DNA of 64,000 bases from Hyphococcus sp. (GTDB lineage Bacteria > Pseudomonadota > Alphaproteobacteria > Caulobacterales > Parvularculaceae), in assembly GCA_028284345.1 (NCBI GenBank), contig JANQRY010000008.1, forward strand, positions 124,001-188,000, written 5' to 3'. The notes beneath the pieces were generated by a model. The model was not told the DNA's origin. It ran no database searches and saw only the letters and a program-made list of their open reading frames with translations. The translations under genes and the position numbers were made by a program. Shown here in pieces: positions 19,690-29,565 of this stretch. How positions within the stretch are numbered: position 1 is the first letter of the stretch; each line of letters starts with the position of its first letter.

Positions 19690-20126
19690 TGCAGCGCCTC
19701 TCCTTTATCGGCGACTCTACCCAATAGATAGAGACGCTTCATCGACCGCAAGTTTCATAGCCCGATTCAATCTCACAAAAAGAGTTAACTCTCCATTAAT
19801 CATATTCAACGCCATTCCACTTTCAAATAGATCAGAACTTACGCACTGCGACCAGCAATTCATAAATACTCATGAGAATCAATAAATTAAGACCACATCA
19901 AGCGAGCGCGGGGCGAGCCAGCAACAGCATAGCTCACCAATCTGGACCCCGGCTTTCGCCGGGGAGCTCGGGTGGCGGGTTTTGCAATAACCTCTCCACC
20001 CGTTCTTTCCGGCGAAAGCCGGAATCCAGGGGTGCTTTCCTCTCAAAGGCCATTCATTGGTTTACAAAGGACGAAAACAGCCAGACCGCCTACACCGGTT
20101 CCCAAAGAAATAAGCGGCTTAACGGC
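19690..20126. other. 437-bp non-coding stretch with a palindromic repeat
   Basis: No supported gene lies here. The left part (19690-19910) is AT-rich and probably carries the promoter of the 53-aa gene and dGTPase. The right part contains the large inverted repeat described separately. An open frame at 19872-20138 runs through the repeat and has no coding character. Confidence 0.6.
19942..20029. repeat. Imperfect inverted repeat with GGCTTTCGCCGG cores
   Basis: Left arm 19942-19966 and right arm 20005-20029 are reverse complements at 21 of 25 positions; each arm is itself a small hairpin around CCGGCTTTCGCCGG. Sequences of the form CTGGA-TTCC-GGC-TTTCGCC-GGAA are a common type of dispersed intergenic palindrome in Proteobacteria. 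A related partial copy is at 20807-20825. The 38-bp middle is unremarkable. Confidence 0.7.
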
Positions 20127-20687
20127 TTATCGCCTTGAATAAAGATAGCTCGCCCGTTCCGTGGGGGACAGACTGTCCGCTACAAATTTTTCCTCATCAC
20201 TCAGAGAGTCATAGATCTCATCCGGCGTTCGCATTCGCGATGTCGAAGGGACTTTCGCACTAGCCGAGATCGGCTCAACCGCCCTCGCCGTTCCAGCGCC
20301 AATTGCAGGTTCGCGCATCGAAGGACGATGAGATACAGGCGGCGACGATACTGTCGTAAAACAGTTCTTTTTTCCTTGCGAACGCGCGACGGCCTCAACT
20401 TCGCCTTTAAGCCGACCGACTTCGCCGGCCGCATTGTTTCCGGACAGCGTCGAAACAGGAAGCCCAAGAAAGATCACGCCCAGCGTATCGTTGGACCTTG
20501 CCTTCCGCTGCTGAGCGCTCGTTTGTGCAAGCGCCGCATCGTATCGAGCGCGCTCGGCAGCCAATGCATGGCAACTCCAATCATCATACTTGGATTCAGA
20601 AATGAATGCCGGAGCAATGTTTTCGGGTTTTGAAGCGCAAGCGGAAATCGCCAAGAGCCCCAACATTGAAACTAGCTGAATTTTCAT
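20127..20687 (-). CDS. Hypothetical lipoprotein
   Basis: 186 aa. The N-terminus MKIQLVSMLGLLAISAC is a lipoprotein signal with lipid-attachment Cys17. The mature part begins with a block (SKYDDWSCHALAAE, then about 20 residues of Ala-rich helix, then KARSNDTLGVIFLGLPVSTL) that I have seen in many small alphaproteobacterial lipoproteins of unknown function; the hydrophobic GVIFLGLPV may be a second membrane contact. The C-terminal 80 residues are low-complexity Ser/Pro and an acidic end. Divergent from the next lipoprotein gene. Confidence 0.7.
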   Translation of the reverse strand: MKIQLVSMLGLLAISACASKPENIAPAFISESKYDDWSCHALAAERARYDAALAQTSAQQRKARSNDTLGVIFLGLPVSTLSGNNAAGEVGRLKGEVEAVARSQGKKNCFTTVSSPPVSHRPSMREPAIGAGTARAVEPISASAKVPSTSRMRTPDEIYDSLSDEEKFVADSLSPTERASYLYSRR

Positions 20688-20806
20688 TTGAACTTCCGGT
20701 GTCGTCTACATCAAAATAGTAGCGCTTCTTATTTAATTACTTCTGAATCTGCATTTAATAATTATATAGATGCAATAAAAACTGCACTTCGCGCCATTAT
20801 TCCTTG

Positions 20807-20825
20807 TTTGGATTCCCGCCTTCGC
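20807..20825. repeat. Partial copy of the CTGGATTCC-type palindrome
   Basis: TTTGGATTCCCGCCTTCGC, one arm only, resembles the arms of the inverted repeat at 19942-20029. It lies in the AT-rich 170-bp space between two divergent lipoprotein genes. It looks like the remnant of a dispersed repeat. Confidence 0.4.
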
Positions 20826-20857
20826 AGCCATATGATTGGGCCAACAGGGAGGAGCCA

Positions 20858-21049
20858 ATGCTGCGCGTAATTGTTATCGCCGCAATGGCCGCGCTTCTCG
20901 CCGCCTGCGAGCCGCCGGAGGCGCCGATCCCGCCCTTTGATCTCGGCCGCCCGCCGCCCTCGGGCGCCTGGCTCATTGCGTCGCCGATGAAAATCAAGGG
21001 CAGCGCCGGCGGGCCGTTGCGCGCCGTCGCGCTAGTTCCGAAGCCCTGA
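20858..21049 (+). CDS. Small lipoprotein, 63 aa
   Basis: ATG at 20858 with AGGGAGGAG just upstream. MLRVIVIAAMAALLAAC is a lipoprotein signal with Cys17; the mature peptide of 46 residues is Pro-rich (EPPEAPIPPFDLGRPPP) and has no recognisable domain. Probably an envelope lipoprotein of unknown role. Confidence 0.6.
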   Translation: MLRVIVIAAMAALLAACEPPEAPIPPFDLGRPPPSGAWLIASPMKIKGSAGGPLRAVALVPKP

Positions 21050-21074
21050 ATTCCGGCCTCGTGGAACACCGCTT

Positions 21075-21485
21075 TCAAAACAACAACGCCGCCCGATAAA
21101 CCAGAATGCCGGACAGCAACAAGCCCGTTAGATACGTCCCGGCAGCGCCGATCCTCTTCATCGCATTGGCTTCATAAACGCTGCCGCCGGTCAAAACGCC
21201 CGCCGCGTGAATATATCGCGAGGCGACAGCGGCGAACATCAGCGCCGCGATCCATGTTGGAAGCAATGGCGAGCGCAAGCCCACCGCAAGGATCATCAGC
21301 GCCAGCATCGGCACATATTCGATGCAGTTGCCATGGGCGCGGATCGCCTTGCGCAAGGAACTGGCGGGATCGGCTTCCGCCTCATGCTGGGTCACCGTCA
21401 CCGATCGCCGCTCGCGGGAAACATTGGCGCCAAGAAGAAAAACAAGGAGGCCCAAAAGGCCGACGGAAAGAAGCGCAGTCGCCAT
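21075..21485 (-). CDS. MAPEG-family membrane protein
   Basis: 136 aa from the ATG at 21485. Four hydrophobic segments; RKAIRAHGNCIEYVPMLAL (about 45-63) contains the Arg-Ala-His-x-Asn-x-x-Glu block of the MAPEG family (microsomal glutathione transferase-like), and AAVASRYIHAAGV a second conserved block. Bacterial members conjugate glutathione to hydrophobic compounds or have unknown activity. The start was chosen at the beginning of the first membrane segment; the frame is open further upstream without family resemblance. Confidence 0.82.
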   Translation of the reverse strand: MATALLSVGLLGLLVFLLGANVSRERRSVTVTQHEAEADPASSLRKAIRAHGNCIEYVPMLALMILAVGLRSPLLPTWIAALMFAAVASRYIHAAGVLTGGSVYEANAMKRIGAAGTYLTGLLLSGILVYRAALLF

Positions 21486-21644
21486 GACTAAAAGTTCCCA
21501 TTTGCCGCGCCTTGGCGATATGTCGGTTCGCCCATTCGAACAAGCGCGAGCGAACAAGTTGCAGTGATCGCTGCAGACGGGCCTTGCAGCAGGGCCGCGA
21601 CGCCATAGCATCCACGCCGTCTGCGAATTGACCAGAGCCTGCCC

Positions 21645-22070
21645 ATGCCCTCGACCGACGACATTCTCGCCCAGCTTAACGCCCGCTCGGAAGGGCATTT
21701 GCCCGGCCTTGCCGGGATTGTCTTTACGGGCGCCGGCGACGGCTGGGTCGAGGCCGAAGCCCCCGTGCGCCAGGAGATCATGGCGCCCAACGGGTTCCTG
21801 CACGCGGCGAGCGTCGTCGCCCTCGCCGACACCGCCTGCGGCTATGGCTGCGTCATGGCCCTGCCGGAAGGCGCAAACGGCTTCACCACCGTGGAGCTGA
21901 AATCAAACTTCACGGGCACGGCGCGCGACGGGCTCATCGAAACCCGCGCCGAAGCAAAACATCTCGGCCGCACGACACAACTCTGGGACGCCATCGTCAG
22001 ACACCGCGATACGGGGAAAACGATTGCGCATTTTCGTTGTACGCAGATGGTGCTGTGGCCGAAAGGCTAG
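21645..22070 (+). CDS. PaaI-type hotdog thioesterase
   Basis: 141 aa single hotdog domain. APNGFLHAASVVALADTACGYG (as two blocks, about 47-68) matches the catalytic helix of PaaI/4HBT thioesterases, where HG(F)LHxxxxxxLAD is usual, and TVELKSNFTGTARDGLIETRAEAKHLGRTT is the following strand region. Expected to hydrolyse acyl-CoA thioesters; the natural substrate is not evident. Stand-alone gene divergent from MAPEG. Confidence 0.88.
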   Translation: MPSTDDILAQLNARSEGHLPGLAGIVFTGAGDGWVEAEAPVRQEIMAPNGFLHAASVVALADTACGYGCVMALPEGANGFTTVELKSNFTGTARDGLIETRAEAKHLGRTTQLWDAIVRHRDTGKTIAHFRCTQMVLWPKG

Positions 22071-22204
22071 GAGCTATTACTCCGCTCGAAGACGGCAAGT
22101 TTAACCGCTCACGCGTCAGACGATGACATCAAATTCGTGTTGGTTGGTCATCGGGCGGGAGTAGCATGGAAATAATGTGGGCGGGAGTTTATAGATCGAT
22201 CAGC

Positions 22205-22639
22205 TTATTTAATTTCAGCTAGCGGCACACACTTGCACCATTCACTCGATGCGAGTCTCTCAAGCGCTTTTCGCCGTTGTAAGGGCAATTCTAAAATTGC
22301 CGTATAGCTTGGATCATCGGCTTTCGGGCGGTGCTCAATATAAATTTCATCAGGCAGAAAAACCCGTTTTATCGGAGATACAAAACCAAGAGCTATGACA
22401 GCTTTTTTACCGGCTAATTTCTTATTGGCATATATTTTCTTCAAGGATGACAAACCCTCCGATTGAGATGCGCCAGCAAGCTCAACGCAGTTAGTTGAAA
22501 GATATTCCTCCGAAGACCGCAACTCGAATGCAGTAAAGACTAATCCCTGAAACTCACCATCAGGACTACGTATTTGATTTTTCAAGCCGACATATCGAGC
22601 TAACTCCCAAGCATCTTCAATCTCAACTGGATCAGTCAT
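22205..22639 (-). CDS. Unknown protein, third gene of the TIGR04255 set
   Basis: 144 aa from the ATG at 22639, which overlaps the preceding gene by 8 nt (ATGACTGA); an ATG six codons upstream (22657) is also possible. No signal peptide or membrane span. The sequence is a mix of alpha and beta (GEFQGLVFTAFELRSSEEYL, AGKKAVIALGFVSPIKRVFL) with no motif I can place. DNA is AT-rich compared with the genes on either side. The overlaps tie it to the two upstream genes. Function unknown. Confidence 0.7.
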   Translation of the reverse strand: MTDPVEIEDAWELARYVGLKNQIRSPDGEFQGLVFTAFELRSSEEYLSTNCVELAGASQSEGLSSLKKIYANKKLAGKKAVIALGFVSPIKRVFLPDEIYIEHRPKADDPSYTAILELPLQRRKALERLASSEWCKCVPLAEIK

Positions 22640-23234
22640 ACAACCAACGCTCGTCATTGTAAGACTGAAGCAAAGCCCTCATCCGATGTAACGGCGCATC
22701 ACCTGCTGTAACCTCGCGCTCACCCTCGCCATCTCGAGAACAGACCCATTCAATATGATCGAATGGCCTACATACAATTGTCATTCGGATATCGCTATGG
22801 ACCCAAACCCCGCTGAAGTATCCATTGTGAAAGCCTATTGAGGGGAGCTTCTTAAGTTTTAAGAAAACTAACAAACGAAGAAACGTCTCCCACGACCCCA
22901 TGTTTGGTTGAGATTCATCTTCTTCCCACTCATCCTCTGAAAATAGCTCATCCACCCGTTCAAAAACGGCATGCCGCCATTCACGCGGAAGATGCATTAC
23001 ATATTTTGAATACATTTCTTTCAGAGAAATTCGGGTTTCATCGAGCGAAATATCACTGGATGAAGCCTTCAATGGTCGAGGGCATAAAATTGGCGAAAAA
23101 ACGCCTGCGGAAAATCTTAAAAGTTCTCCGTGACCTTCCGTAAATCGGCAAACTATACGATCGCGATCAGGCTCCCTTACTCTCGCTAGAACAGCGCTAT
23201 TTTTATTTTCGGGCTTGGCCGTTAGAGAACTCAC
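22632..23234 (-). CDS. Unknown protein, second gene of the TIGR04255 set
   Basis: 200 aa. Starts with GTG at 23234 sharing GTGA with the stop of the TIGR04255 gene. It has an acidic stretch (FSEDEWEEDESQPN, about 97-110) and a tryptophan-containing beta-rich second half (GYFSGVWVHSDIRMTIVC, HIEWVCSRDG). No enzymatic motif, signal or membrane segment. I recognise no family. AT-rich like its partners. Confidence 0.7.
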   Translation of the reverse strand: MSSLTAKPENKNSAVLARVREPDRDRIVCRFTEGHGELLRFSAGVFSPILCPRPLKASSSDISLDETRISLKEMYSKYVMHLPREWRHAVFERVDELFSEDEWEEDESQPNMGSWETFLRLLVFLKLKKLPSIGFHNGYFSGVWVHSDIRMTIVCRPFDHIEWVCSRDGEGEREVTAGDAPLHRMRALLQSYNDERWLYD

Positions 23235-23965
23235 GTGAAAAGCTCGCGTGTTTTATCGGTGATAAAACTTTCAAACTGCTCGTTTTTTAGGCCGCGCATT
23301 ACATCAAGCGTATCATTTAGATCGGAATAATCGCCATTGAACGGAGTACAAAAAATATCGATATCCAGCAAAAATGAACCATGACCAACAAGATGCGGCT
23401 TTACAGAGCCTGCATGTATTATCGCTTTGAAAGATTTTTTGCTCGTGGGAACGACCATCCTAATCAAATAGTCGTAAATTGTACCTTCTGGGTCCGGCAT
23501 GTTCACAGACACAGAAAAATAATCTTCAATTCGCAGATTGGGATTGCCTCTATACGGAATATCTATGCGATTTATGTAACGTAAGCCAATACGATTAATG
23601 TTTGGAGAAGTTTCCGAAGCGTCATTCCATAGATCAAAATATGAGTTCGCCATCTTCGAAAATCGCTCCCAGCCTGGATAAGGAGCTAATCTTGACGGTG
23701 TGATTTCCGACTTTGTAACAGTTACATTTTCAGCACCATCATTTGAAACAAACTTGCAGCCAATTTCCTCGTGCTCGTTACTAACCGACGTGTTTTGCAA
23801 ATCATATTGCGTGGTAAACTGATGAATTGGCTCAACACTATTGTGCCGATCTCTGAGGGCTGATTTTACCCTATCAAAGCTAGTATCATCGAGCGGCTCA
23901 GAAAGGCGTAACTGCGCAACAGCTTCGGTTATAGGTGGCTTATCGTATTTCTGCTTATAGGCCAT
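23231..23965 (-). CDS. TIGR04255-family protein
   Basis: 244 aa. The N-terminus KYDKPPITEAVAQLRLSEP and the central GLRYINRIDIPYRG (about residues 132-145) are hallmarks of TIGR04255, a sporadically distributed family of about 250 residues with unknown biochemistry. The start ATG at 23965 lies 45 bp after thiC ends on the same strand, in an AT-rich gap that could hold a promoter. It heads a translationally coupled three-gene unit. The family's patchy occurrence and the AT-rich DNA suggest an acquired accessory system. Confidence 0.82.
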   Translation of the reverse strand: MAYKQKYDKPPITEAVAQLRLSEPLDDTSFDRVKSALRDRHNSVEPIHQFTTQYDLQNTSVSNEHEEIGCKFVSNDGAENVTVTKSEITPSRLAPYPGWERFSKMANSYFDLWNDASETSPNINRIGLRYINRIDIPYRGNPNLRIEDYFSVSVNMPDPEGTIYDYLIRMVVPTSKKSFKAIIHAGSVKPHLVGHGSFLLDIDIFCTPFNGDYSDLNDTLDVMRGLKNEQFESFITDKTRELFT

Positions 23966-24010
23966 GACTTCAAATTAATATGTTCGTATGAGAAGTAAAC
24001 TTACCCTCAA

Positions 24011-26060
<2,050 letters not shown>

Positions 26061-26198
26061 AATTCAGACTTCTAGATAGCAATCGCAGGGCGCGGCGGCA
26101 AGAAGAAGCGATCACCGTCAGCGCTGCTTTTCACGATTGCGCCCCGTTCGCGCAGGGGCCTAGCCTTCCTCGCAAGACGGAGACGAAGGAGACCCGCC

Positions 26199-27014
26199 AT
26201 GCCCGCCGCAATCATCGACGCCTGGATGCAGATCACGACCCCGCGCCTGGCCGCCGAGCCCTGGATGGCGCCGCTGTTGCGCTGGACCGGACAAAGCGCC
26301 GATGCGCTGTTACCCGACGCGCCGGCAACGCTCGCGGCCATGGACGAGGCCGGCGTTGAAACGGCGCTTATCTCCGCCTGGACGGGGCCGACCGGCGTTC
26401 TCATTTCCAATGACGAAACGGCGGAAAATGCAGCCCGTTCCGGCGGGCGCCTGCGGGCGGTTATGAGCGTCGACCTGAACGATCCGATGGGCGCCGTGCG
26501 CGAGATTCGCAAGCGCGCGGGGGAAGGCTTTGTCGGCGTCCGCGCCCTGCCCTGGTTGTGGGGGTTGCCGCCGAACGACCGCCGCTTTTACCCGATTTAT
26601 GCGGCATGCATTGATGCGGGCCTGCCCTTCTGCACGCAGATCGGCCATACGGGACCATTACGAACGTCCGAATACGGACGGCTTATCCCCTATCTTGAAG
26701 ATGCGCTGCTTGATTTTCCCGAACTGGTGGTGGTTGGCGGTCATACAGGCTTTCCGTGGATCGACGAGGTCGCGACCCTGATGCACAAATTCCCCAACTT
26801 TTACGTCGACACCTCCGCCTATGTCCTGCACCGGTTGCCGCCGGGGCTCGTCCAACTGATGAAGAACGAAGGAAAAACCCGGGTCCTGTTCGGCAGCAAC
26901 TGGCCGATGCTGACGCCGGCGCGGTGCCTGAAAGGGCTGGACGCCCTCAACCTCGATGAAGAAACGGCCGACCTGTTCCTCCGGGAAAACGCCAGACGGG
27001 TTTTCAATCTGTAG
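26199..27014 (+). CDS. Amidohydrolase-2 family protein
   Basis: 271 aa TIM-barrel hydrolase of the ACMSD-like group. VETALISAWTGPTG, FVGVRALPWLWG, PFCTQIGHTGPLRTSE (about 147-162), VVGGHTGFPWIDEVATL and LFGSNWPMLTP (final Asp replaced by Asn-Trp context) mark the barrel strands. The usual N-terminal HxH metal pair is not present (DAWMQI in its place), so metal use may be reduced or altered. Substrate unknown; decarboxylase or hydrolase are both possible. The first ATG with GGAGAC upstream is taken as start. Confidence 0.78.
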   Translation: MPAAIIDAWMQITTPRLAAEPWMAPLLRWTGQSADALLPDAPATLAAMDEAGVETALISAWTGPTGVLISNDETAENAARSGGRLRAVMSVDLNDPMGAVREIRKRAGEGFVGVRALPWLWGLPPNDRRFYPIYAACIDAGLPFCTQIGHTGPLRTSEYGRLIPYLEDALLDFPELVVVGGHTGFPWIDEVATLMHKFPNFYVDTSAYVLHRLPPGLVQLMKNEGKTRVLFGSNWPMLTPARCLKGLDALNLDEETADLFLRENARRVFNL

Positions 27015-27017
27015 ATG

Positions 27018-27764
27018 TTATTCGCCGCGGTCCGCCTTTAATTGCGCCAAAAGCGGCGAGTCGGGCGCGAGTTCGATCCACAGCGCATTTCCTGCGGCGA
27101 TGATCTCTTGGCTCTCATCGAGCAGCGCGGCGGAGGCGTAATGTTTGCGTCCGTCGGACCGCTCCGGCCACGCAACGACGGTAAGACGCTCGCCCGGTTT
27201 CGGGCGGCGGCGAATATCCACGGCCTGACGGCCCAGCAGCGTCAGCCGCGGCCAAAGCCGAAGCGCGAAGGCGCTCGGACAATCGAGCGCCGCCCATAAA
27301 AATTCCGGGCGCACAAGCCCATCATCGCCGGCGAGATCCTCGCCGGGCGTCCAGAAATCCGCATTGACCGGACTGTCCGGCGCGGGCCCCGTAAACAGCC
27401 GAAGACCGTCGCCGGCCTCGCGGCGGGTGCCGCATACGAAACAAAAGGGAATGAGATGTTCGCCTTCCGTGTCGGAAAGGAACGCGTCGTGGGCCGCGTG
27501 AACGGCGTCCTCGTCCGGCAACGCCGGCGGTTCGATCACGACCGAAGCGGGCTCGACAATGGCGACCACGCGATCGCCAACGACCGCCTCACATGCATCG
27601 CCTTCGCCCTTGCGCAGCATGATGGGCGTATTGAGCGGCGGCGGCGTTTTCAGCATGACCGCCGCCGGTCCGTTAATCGCTTGCGCAAAGAGCCCGGCGG
27701 AATACCCGCCATTGCCGGAACTTTTGGGACCGCAGAAACGCTTATCGATAACGACCTCAGTCAT
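27018..27764 (-). CDS. Hotdog-fold thioesterase-like protein
   Basis: 248 aa with no signal peptide. Two halves each look like a hotdog domain: KSSGNGGYSAGLFAQAI (about 14-30) in the first and EFLWAALDCPSAFAL (about 154-168) in the second, with CFVCGTRREAGDGLRLF between them. The last part, IIAAGNALWIEL, is a terminal strand common in acyl-CoA thioesterase-like proteins. Identity is by general resemblance only. Its start overlaps the end of the phosphodiester-glycosidase gene by 8 nt. Confidence 0.55.
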   Translation of the reverse strand: MTEVVIDKRFCGPKSSGNGGYSAGLFAQAINGPAAVMLKTPPPLNTPIMLRKGEGDACEAVVGDRVVAIVEPASVVIEPPALPDEDAVHAAHDAFLSDTEGEHLIPFCFVCGTRREAGDGLRLFTGPAPDSPVNADFWTPGEDLAGDDGLVRPEFLWAALDCPSAFALRLWPRLTLLGRQAVDIRRRPKPGERLTVVAWPERSDGRKHYASAALLDESQEIIAAGNALWIELAPDSPLLAQLKADRGE

Positions 27765-28518
27765 AGGCCGTCACTACGCCAACAATCGGCCCCATCGCAA
27801 GGCCCGGATCATTGCGGCCAAGTTCCGGCGCATAAAGCCTTGATATGACGCCGTCGAGATAAAGCGCGTTCGGCGTATTGAGTTCATCGCGAAAGAACGT
27901 CGCGAAGTCGTAAAACCGCACCGGGCTGTCGGCGAGAACGAAGATCGCCTCGCCCGCCTCGGTGACGCCGACGCCGTTGCGCCGTTTCAACGAATCCGAG
28001 TCCGGCAGAAAACGCGGATGGATGTCCCCGCCGATCACCAGCATCGGGCCCGATTGCGTGGCGTATCGCGGCGCCGGCTGCTTGATCCGGAGATAGACGT
28101 CCGTTTCCTCGACAAAGGCGCGCCCGTCCGGGGCGACATAGAAAACGCCGTTCGGCTTCAGGTGAAAATTGCCCGGCCCGTCATTTGTGTTTATGGGCGC
28201 CAGCGTCTCGCCGGCTTCCCTATAGAGCCCGACCGGGGACCGATCGTCATGATACATGCCAGCGTTTATGGCAAAGACCAGCCGCTCGCCATTCGCGGCC
28301 AAAGCCTCTTGAAGAAAATTGAAATGGCGCCACGGCGCGTCGTCCTTATCGTTGAGGAAAAGACGGATGTCGTCGGCCTGCGGATCGGACCGGCAAACCA
28401 CATAGTCCGCATTGCGGTAAACCCGCTCTTCGCACGAAGCGGCCGTCGCCGGCGCGGCGGCCAGTAGAGCGATTGCGAAAGCGAGACCGGCCATGCGCAT
28501 CATGTCGTCTTTCTTCAT
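27757..28518 (-). CDS. Phosphodiester glycosidase family protein (NAGPA/DUF2233), exported
   Basis: 253 aa. An N-terminal signal peptide (MAGLAFAIALLAAAPATA) precedes the mature domain. LVFAINAGMYHDD, PVGLYREAGE, NFHLKPNGVFYV, TQSGPMLVIGG and LYLDGVISRLYA are typical of the phosphodiester glycosidase family, related to the uncovering enzyme that removes GlcNAc phosphodiesters. Probably periplasmic, acting on a glycan or phosphodiester-linked sugar. It is the next same-strand gene after the orphan TPP riboswitch but starts about 280 nt away. Confidence 0.83.
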   Translation of the reverse strand: MKKDDMMRMAGLAFAIALLAAAPATAASCEERVYRNADYVVCRSDPQADDIRLFLNDKDDAPWRHFNFLQEALAANGERLVFAINAGMYHDDRSPVGLYREAGETLAPINTNDGPGNFHLKPNGVFYVAPDGRAFVEETDVYLRIKQPAPRYATQSGPMLVIGGDIHPRFLPDSDSLKRRNGVGVTEAGEAIFVLADSPVRFYDFATFFRDELNTPNALYLDGVISRLYAPELGRNDPGLAMGPIVGVVTAYD

Positions 28519-28800
28519 GCGTATCGTCAGCGCCCCGACGGCAATTCGCCGGAACGCTCAAAGCCACCTTAATGACAAACAATGGAGACAAAAATACGAC
28601 GTCTCGCCGACGCACGCGCCGTCGCAGCTGGCCTGAACGGGGTACGCATGTTAACGGGCCGCCGGTCTCCTCATCGCTGCCTTAGGCTTGGGATCCGGCG
28701 ATGAGGAAATCGACCGATGCGGGCTTTGCGGCCCAACCAGAGGGCGCGACGATCGCATTTTCGCGAATGCCGGCCCGTTGGGGTTTTGACCCCGCATGTG
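28519..28800. other. 282-bp stretch after the second TPP riboswitch, possible gene remnant
   Basis: No complete gene is visible on either strand. On the minus strand, just after the riboswitch, GGAGCAC then ATG (28789-28787) opens a short frame; a second frame of more natural composition runs RENAIVAPSGWAAKP...DFLIAGSQA and stops with TAA at 28684-28682. The two frames could be a short gene broken by a frameshift or the remains of a riboswitch-controlled thiamine gene. The rest, 28519-28680, looks like plain spacer. Confidence 0.35.
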
Positions 28801-28996
28801 CTCCGTCCCTGGCGCCGGCATGACCCGGATCAGGTTCAAAGAGTGCTTCTCAGTCCCATTCGCCCTTGTTCCCTGGCGCGCATTGCTCGCGATTCCCGGA
28901 CATGAAATGCGCATTTCCGTCCAGTCGAGCGAGGTGCGCGTCGCACGAACTTGTCGCTCATTGGCGACAGGCGGGACGCCCCTCGGAACAGGGAAA
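28801..28996 (-). promoter_or_regulatory. Second TPP riboswitch, with an enlarged P3 arm
   Basis: Minus strand: TTTCCCTGTTCCGAGGGG (5' strand of P1/P2), then about 110 nt, then GGGACTGAGAAGCACTC, CTTTGAACCTGATCCGGG and TCATGCCGGCGCCAGGGA. CTGAGA and CTTTGAACCTGATC are the conserved TPP-binding parts, and TCCCTG pairs with CAGGGA to close P1. The 110-nt insertion sits where P3 varies and can itself fold (GCGCACCTCGC with GCGAGCAATGCGC; GGAC with GTCC). No recognisable thiamine gene follows. Confidence 0.88.
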
Positions 28997-29070
28997 TCCT
29001 GACTCATCTTCGCGTTTTTCGCAAGCAAAATCGGCGTCGACGGACATTTACAATCGGAGAGAACGCCGTC

Positions 29071-29565
29071 TCAACCGCGCTCAAGAATAGCCGGCCAGTT
29101 GGCGTCGGCGCGCGCAATATCGCGGTCGATTTCGGCGAGCCATTCGCGCTTATACCGTGGACTGACATTCAGATAGAGTTTGCCGCCTGCAATGTGCCAG
29201 ACTTCCGGATCGCCTTTTGCAAGCTTGTTGCGCGCCATCGCCCAGGCGCAATAGCCGCCATATTGCGGCCGATAGCGGTCAGGGTCGTTCCTGAAGGCGT
29301 CGAGATTTTCCTGCGACGCAAAGAGCCATACGACGCCTTTGTATTCCGTCGCGTAGTCTTCCGATCCGATAACGGGCGCATCGTCCGATGATAGATCGTG
29401 ATAGGCGACTGTGTCGTATCCGCCAACGGCGTGCGTCCACGCTTTAGCGAAAACGCCGCCGCCATCCATATAAATTTCGGGCGCCTTCGCAAATGTCGGC
29501 GTCGGCAGCGCTACCGCCGCGACACCCGTCGCCACAAACATGCGTCTTGTTATTGTGTGCATCAT
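29071..29565 (-). CDS. YHS-domain protein, exported
   Basis: 164 aa. TRRMFVATGVAAVALPTPTFA resembles a twin-arginine-type signal, cleaved after about residue 26. The YHS domain spans about 45-125 (GYDTVAYHDLSSDD, EYKGVVWLFASQENLDAFRNDP, YGGYCAWAMARNK), ending with GGKLYLNVSPRYKREWL. YHS proteins are thought to bind metals; no function is established for this exported type. It starts directly after the thioredoxin-like gene stop (TGAATG), so the two are one unit. Confidence 0.85.
   Translation of the reverse strand: MMHTITRRMFVATGVAAVALPTPTFAKAPEIYMDGGGVFAKAWTHAVGGYDTVAYHDLSSDDAPVIGSEDYATEYKGVVWLFASQENLDAFRNDPDRYRPQYGGYCAWAMARNKLAKGDPEVWHIAGGKLYLNVSPRYKREWLAEIDRDIARADANWPAILERG

Noticed and set aside
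19872..20138. 88-codon + strand frame
   Set aside because: Runs through the palindromic repeat, no ribosome site, no coding character.
28651..29028. 125-codon minus-strand frame
   Set aside because: Spans the whole second TPP riboswitch, whose conserved RNA segments explain the sequence; only its last part might be a gene remnant.
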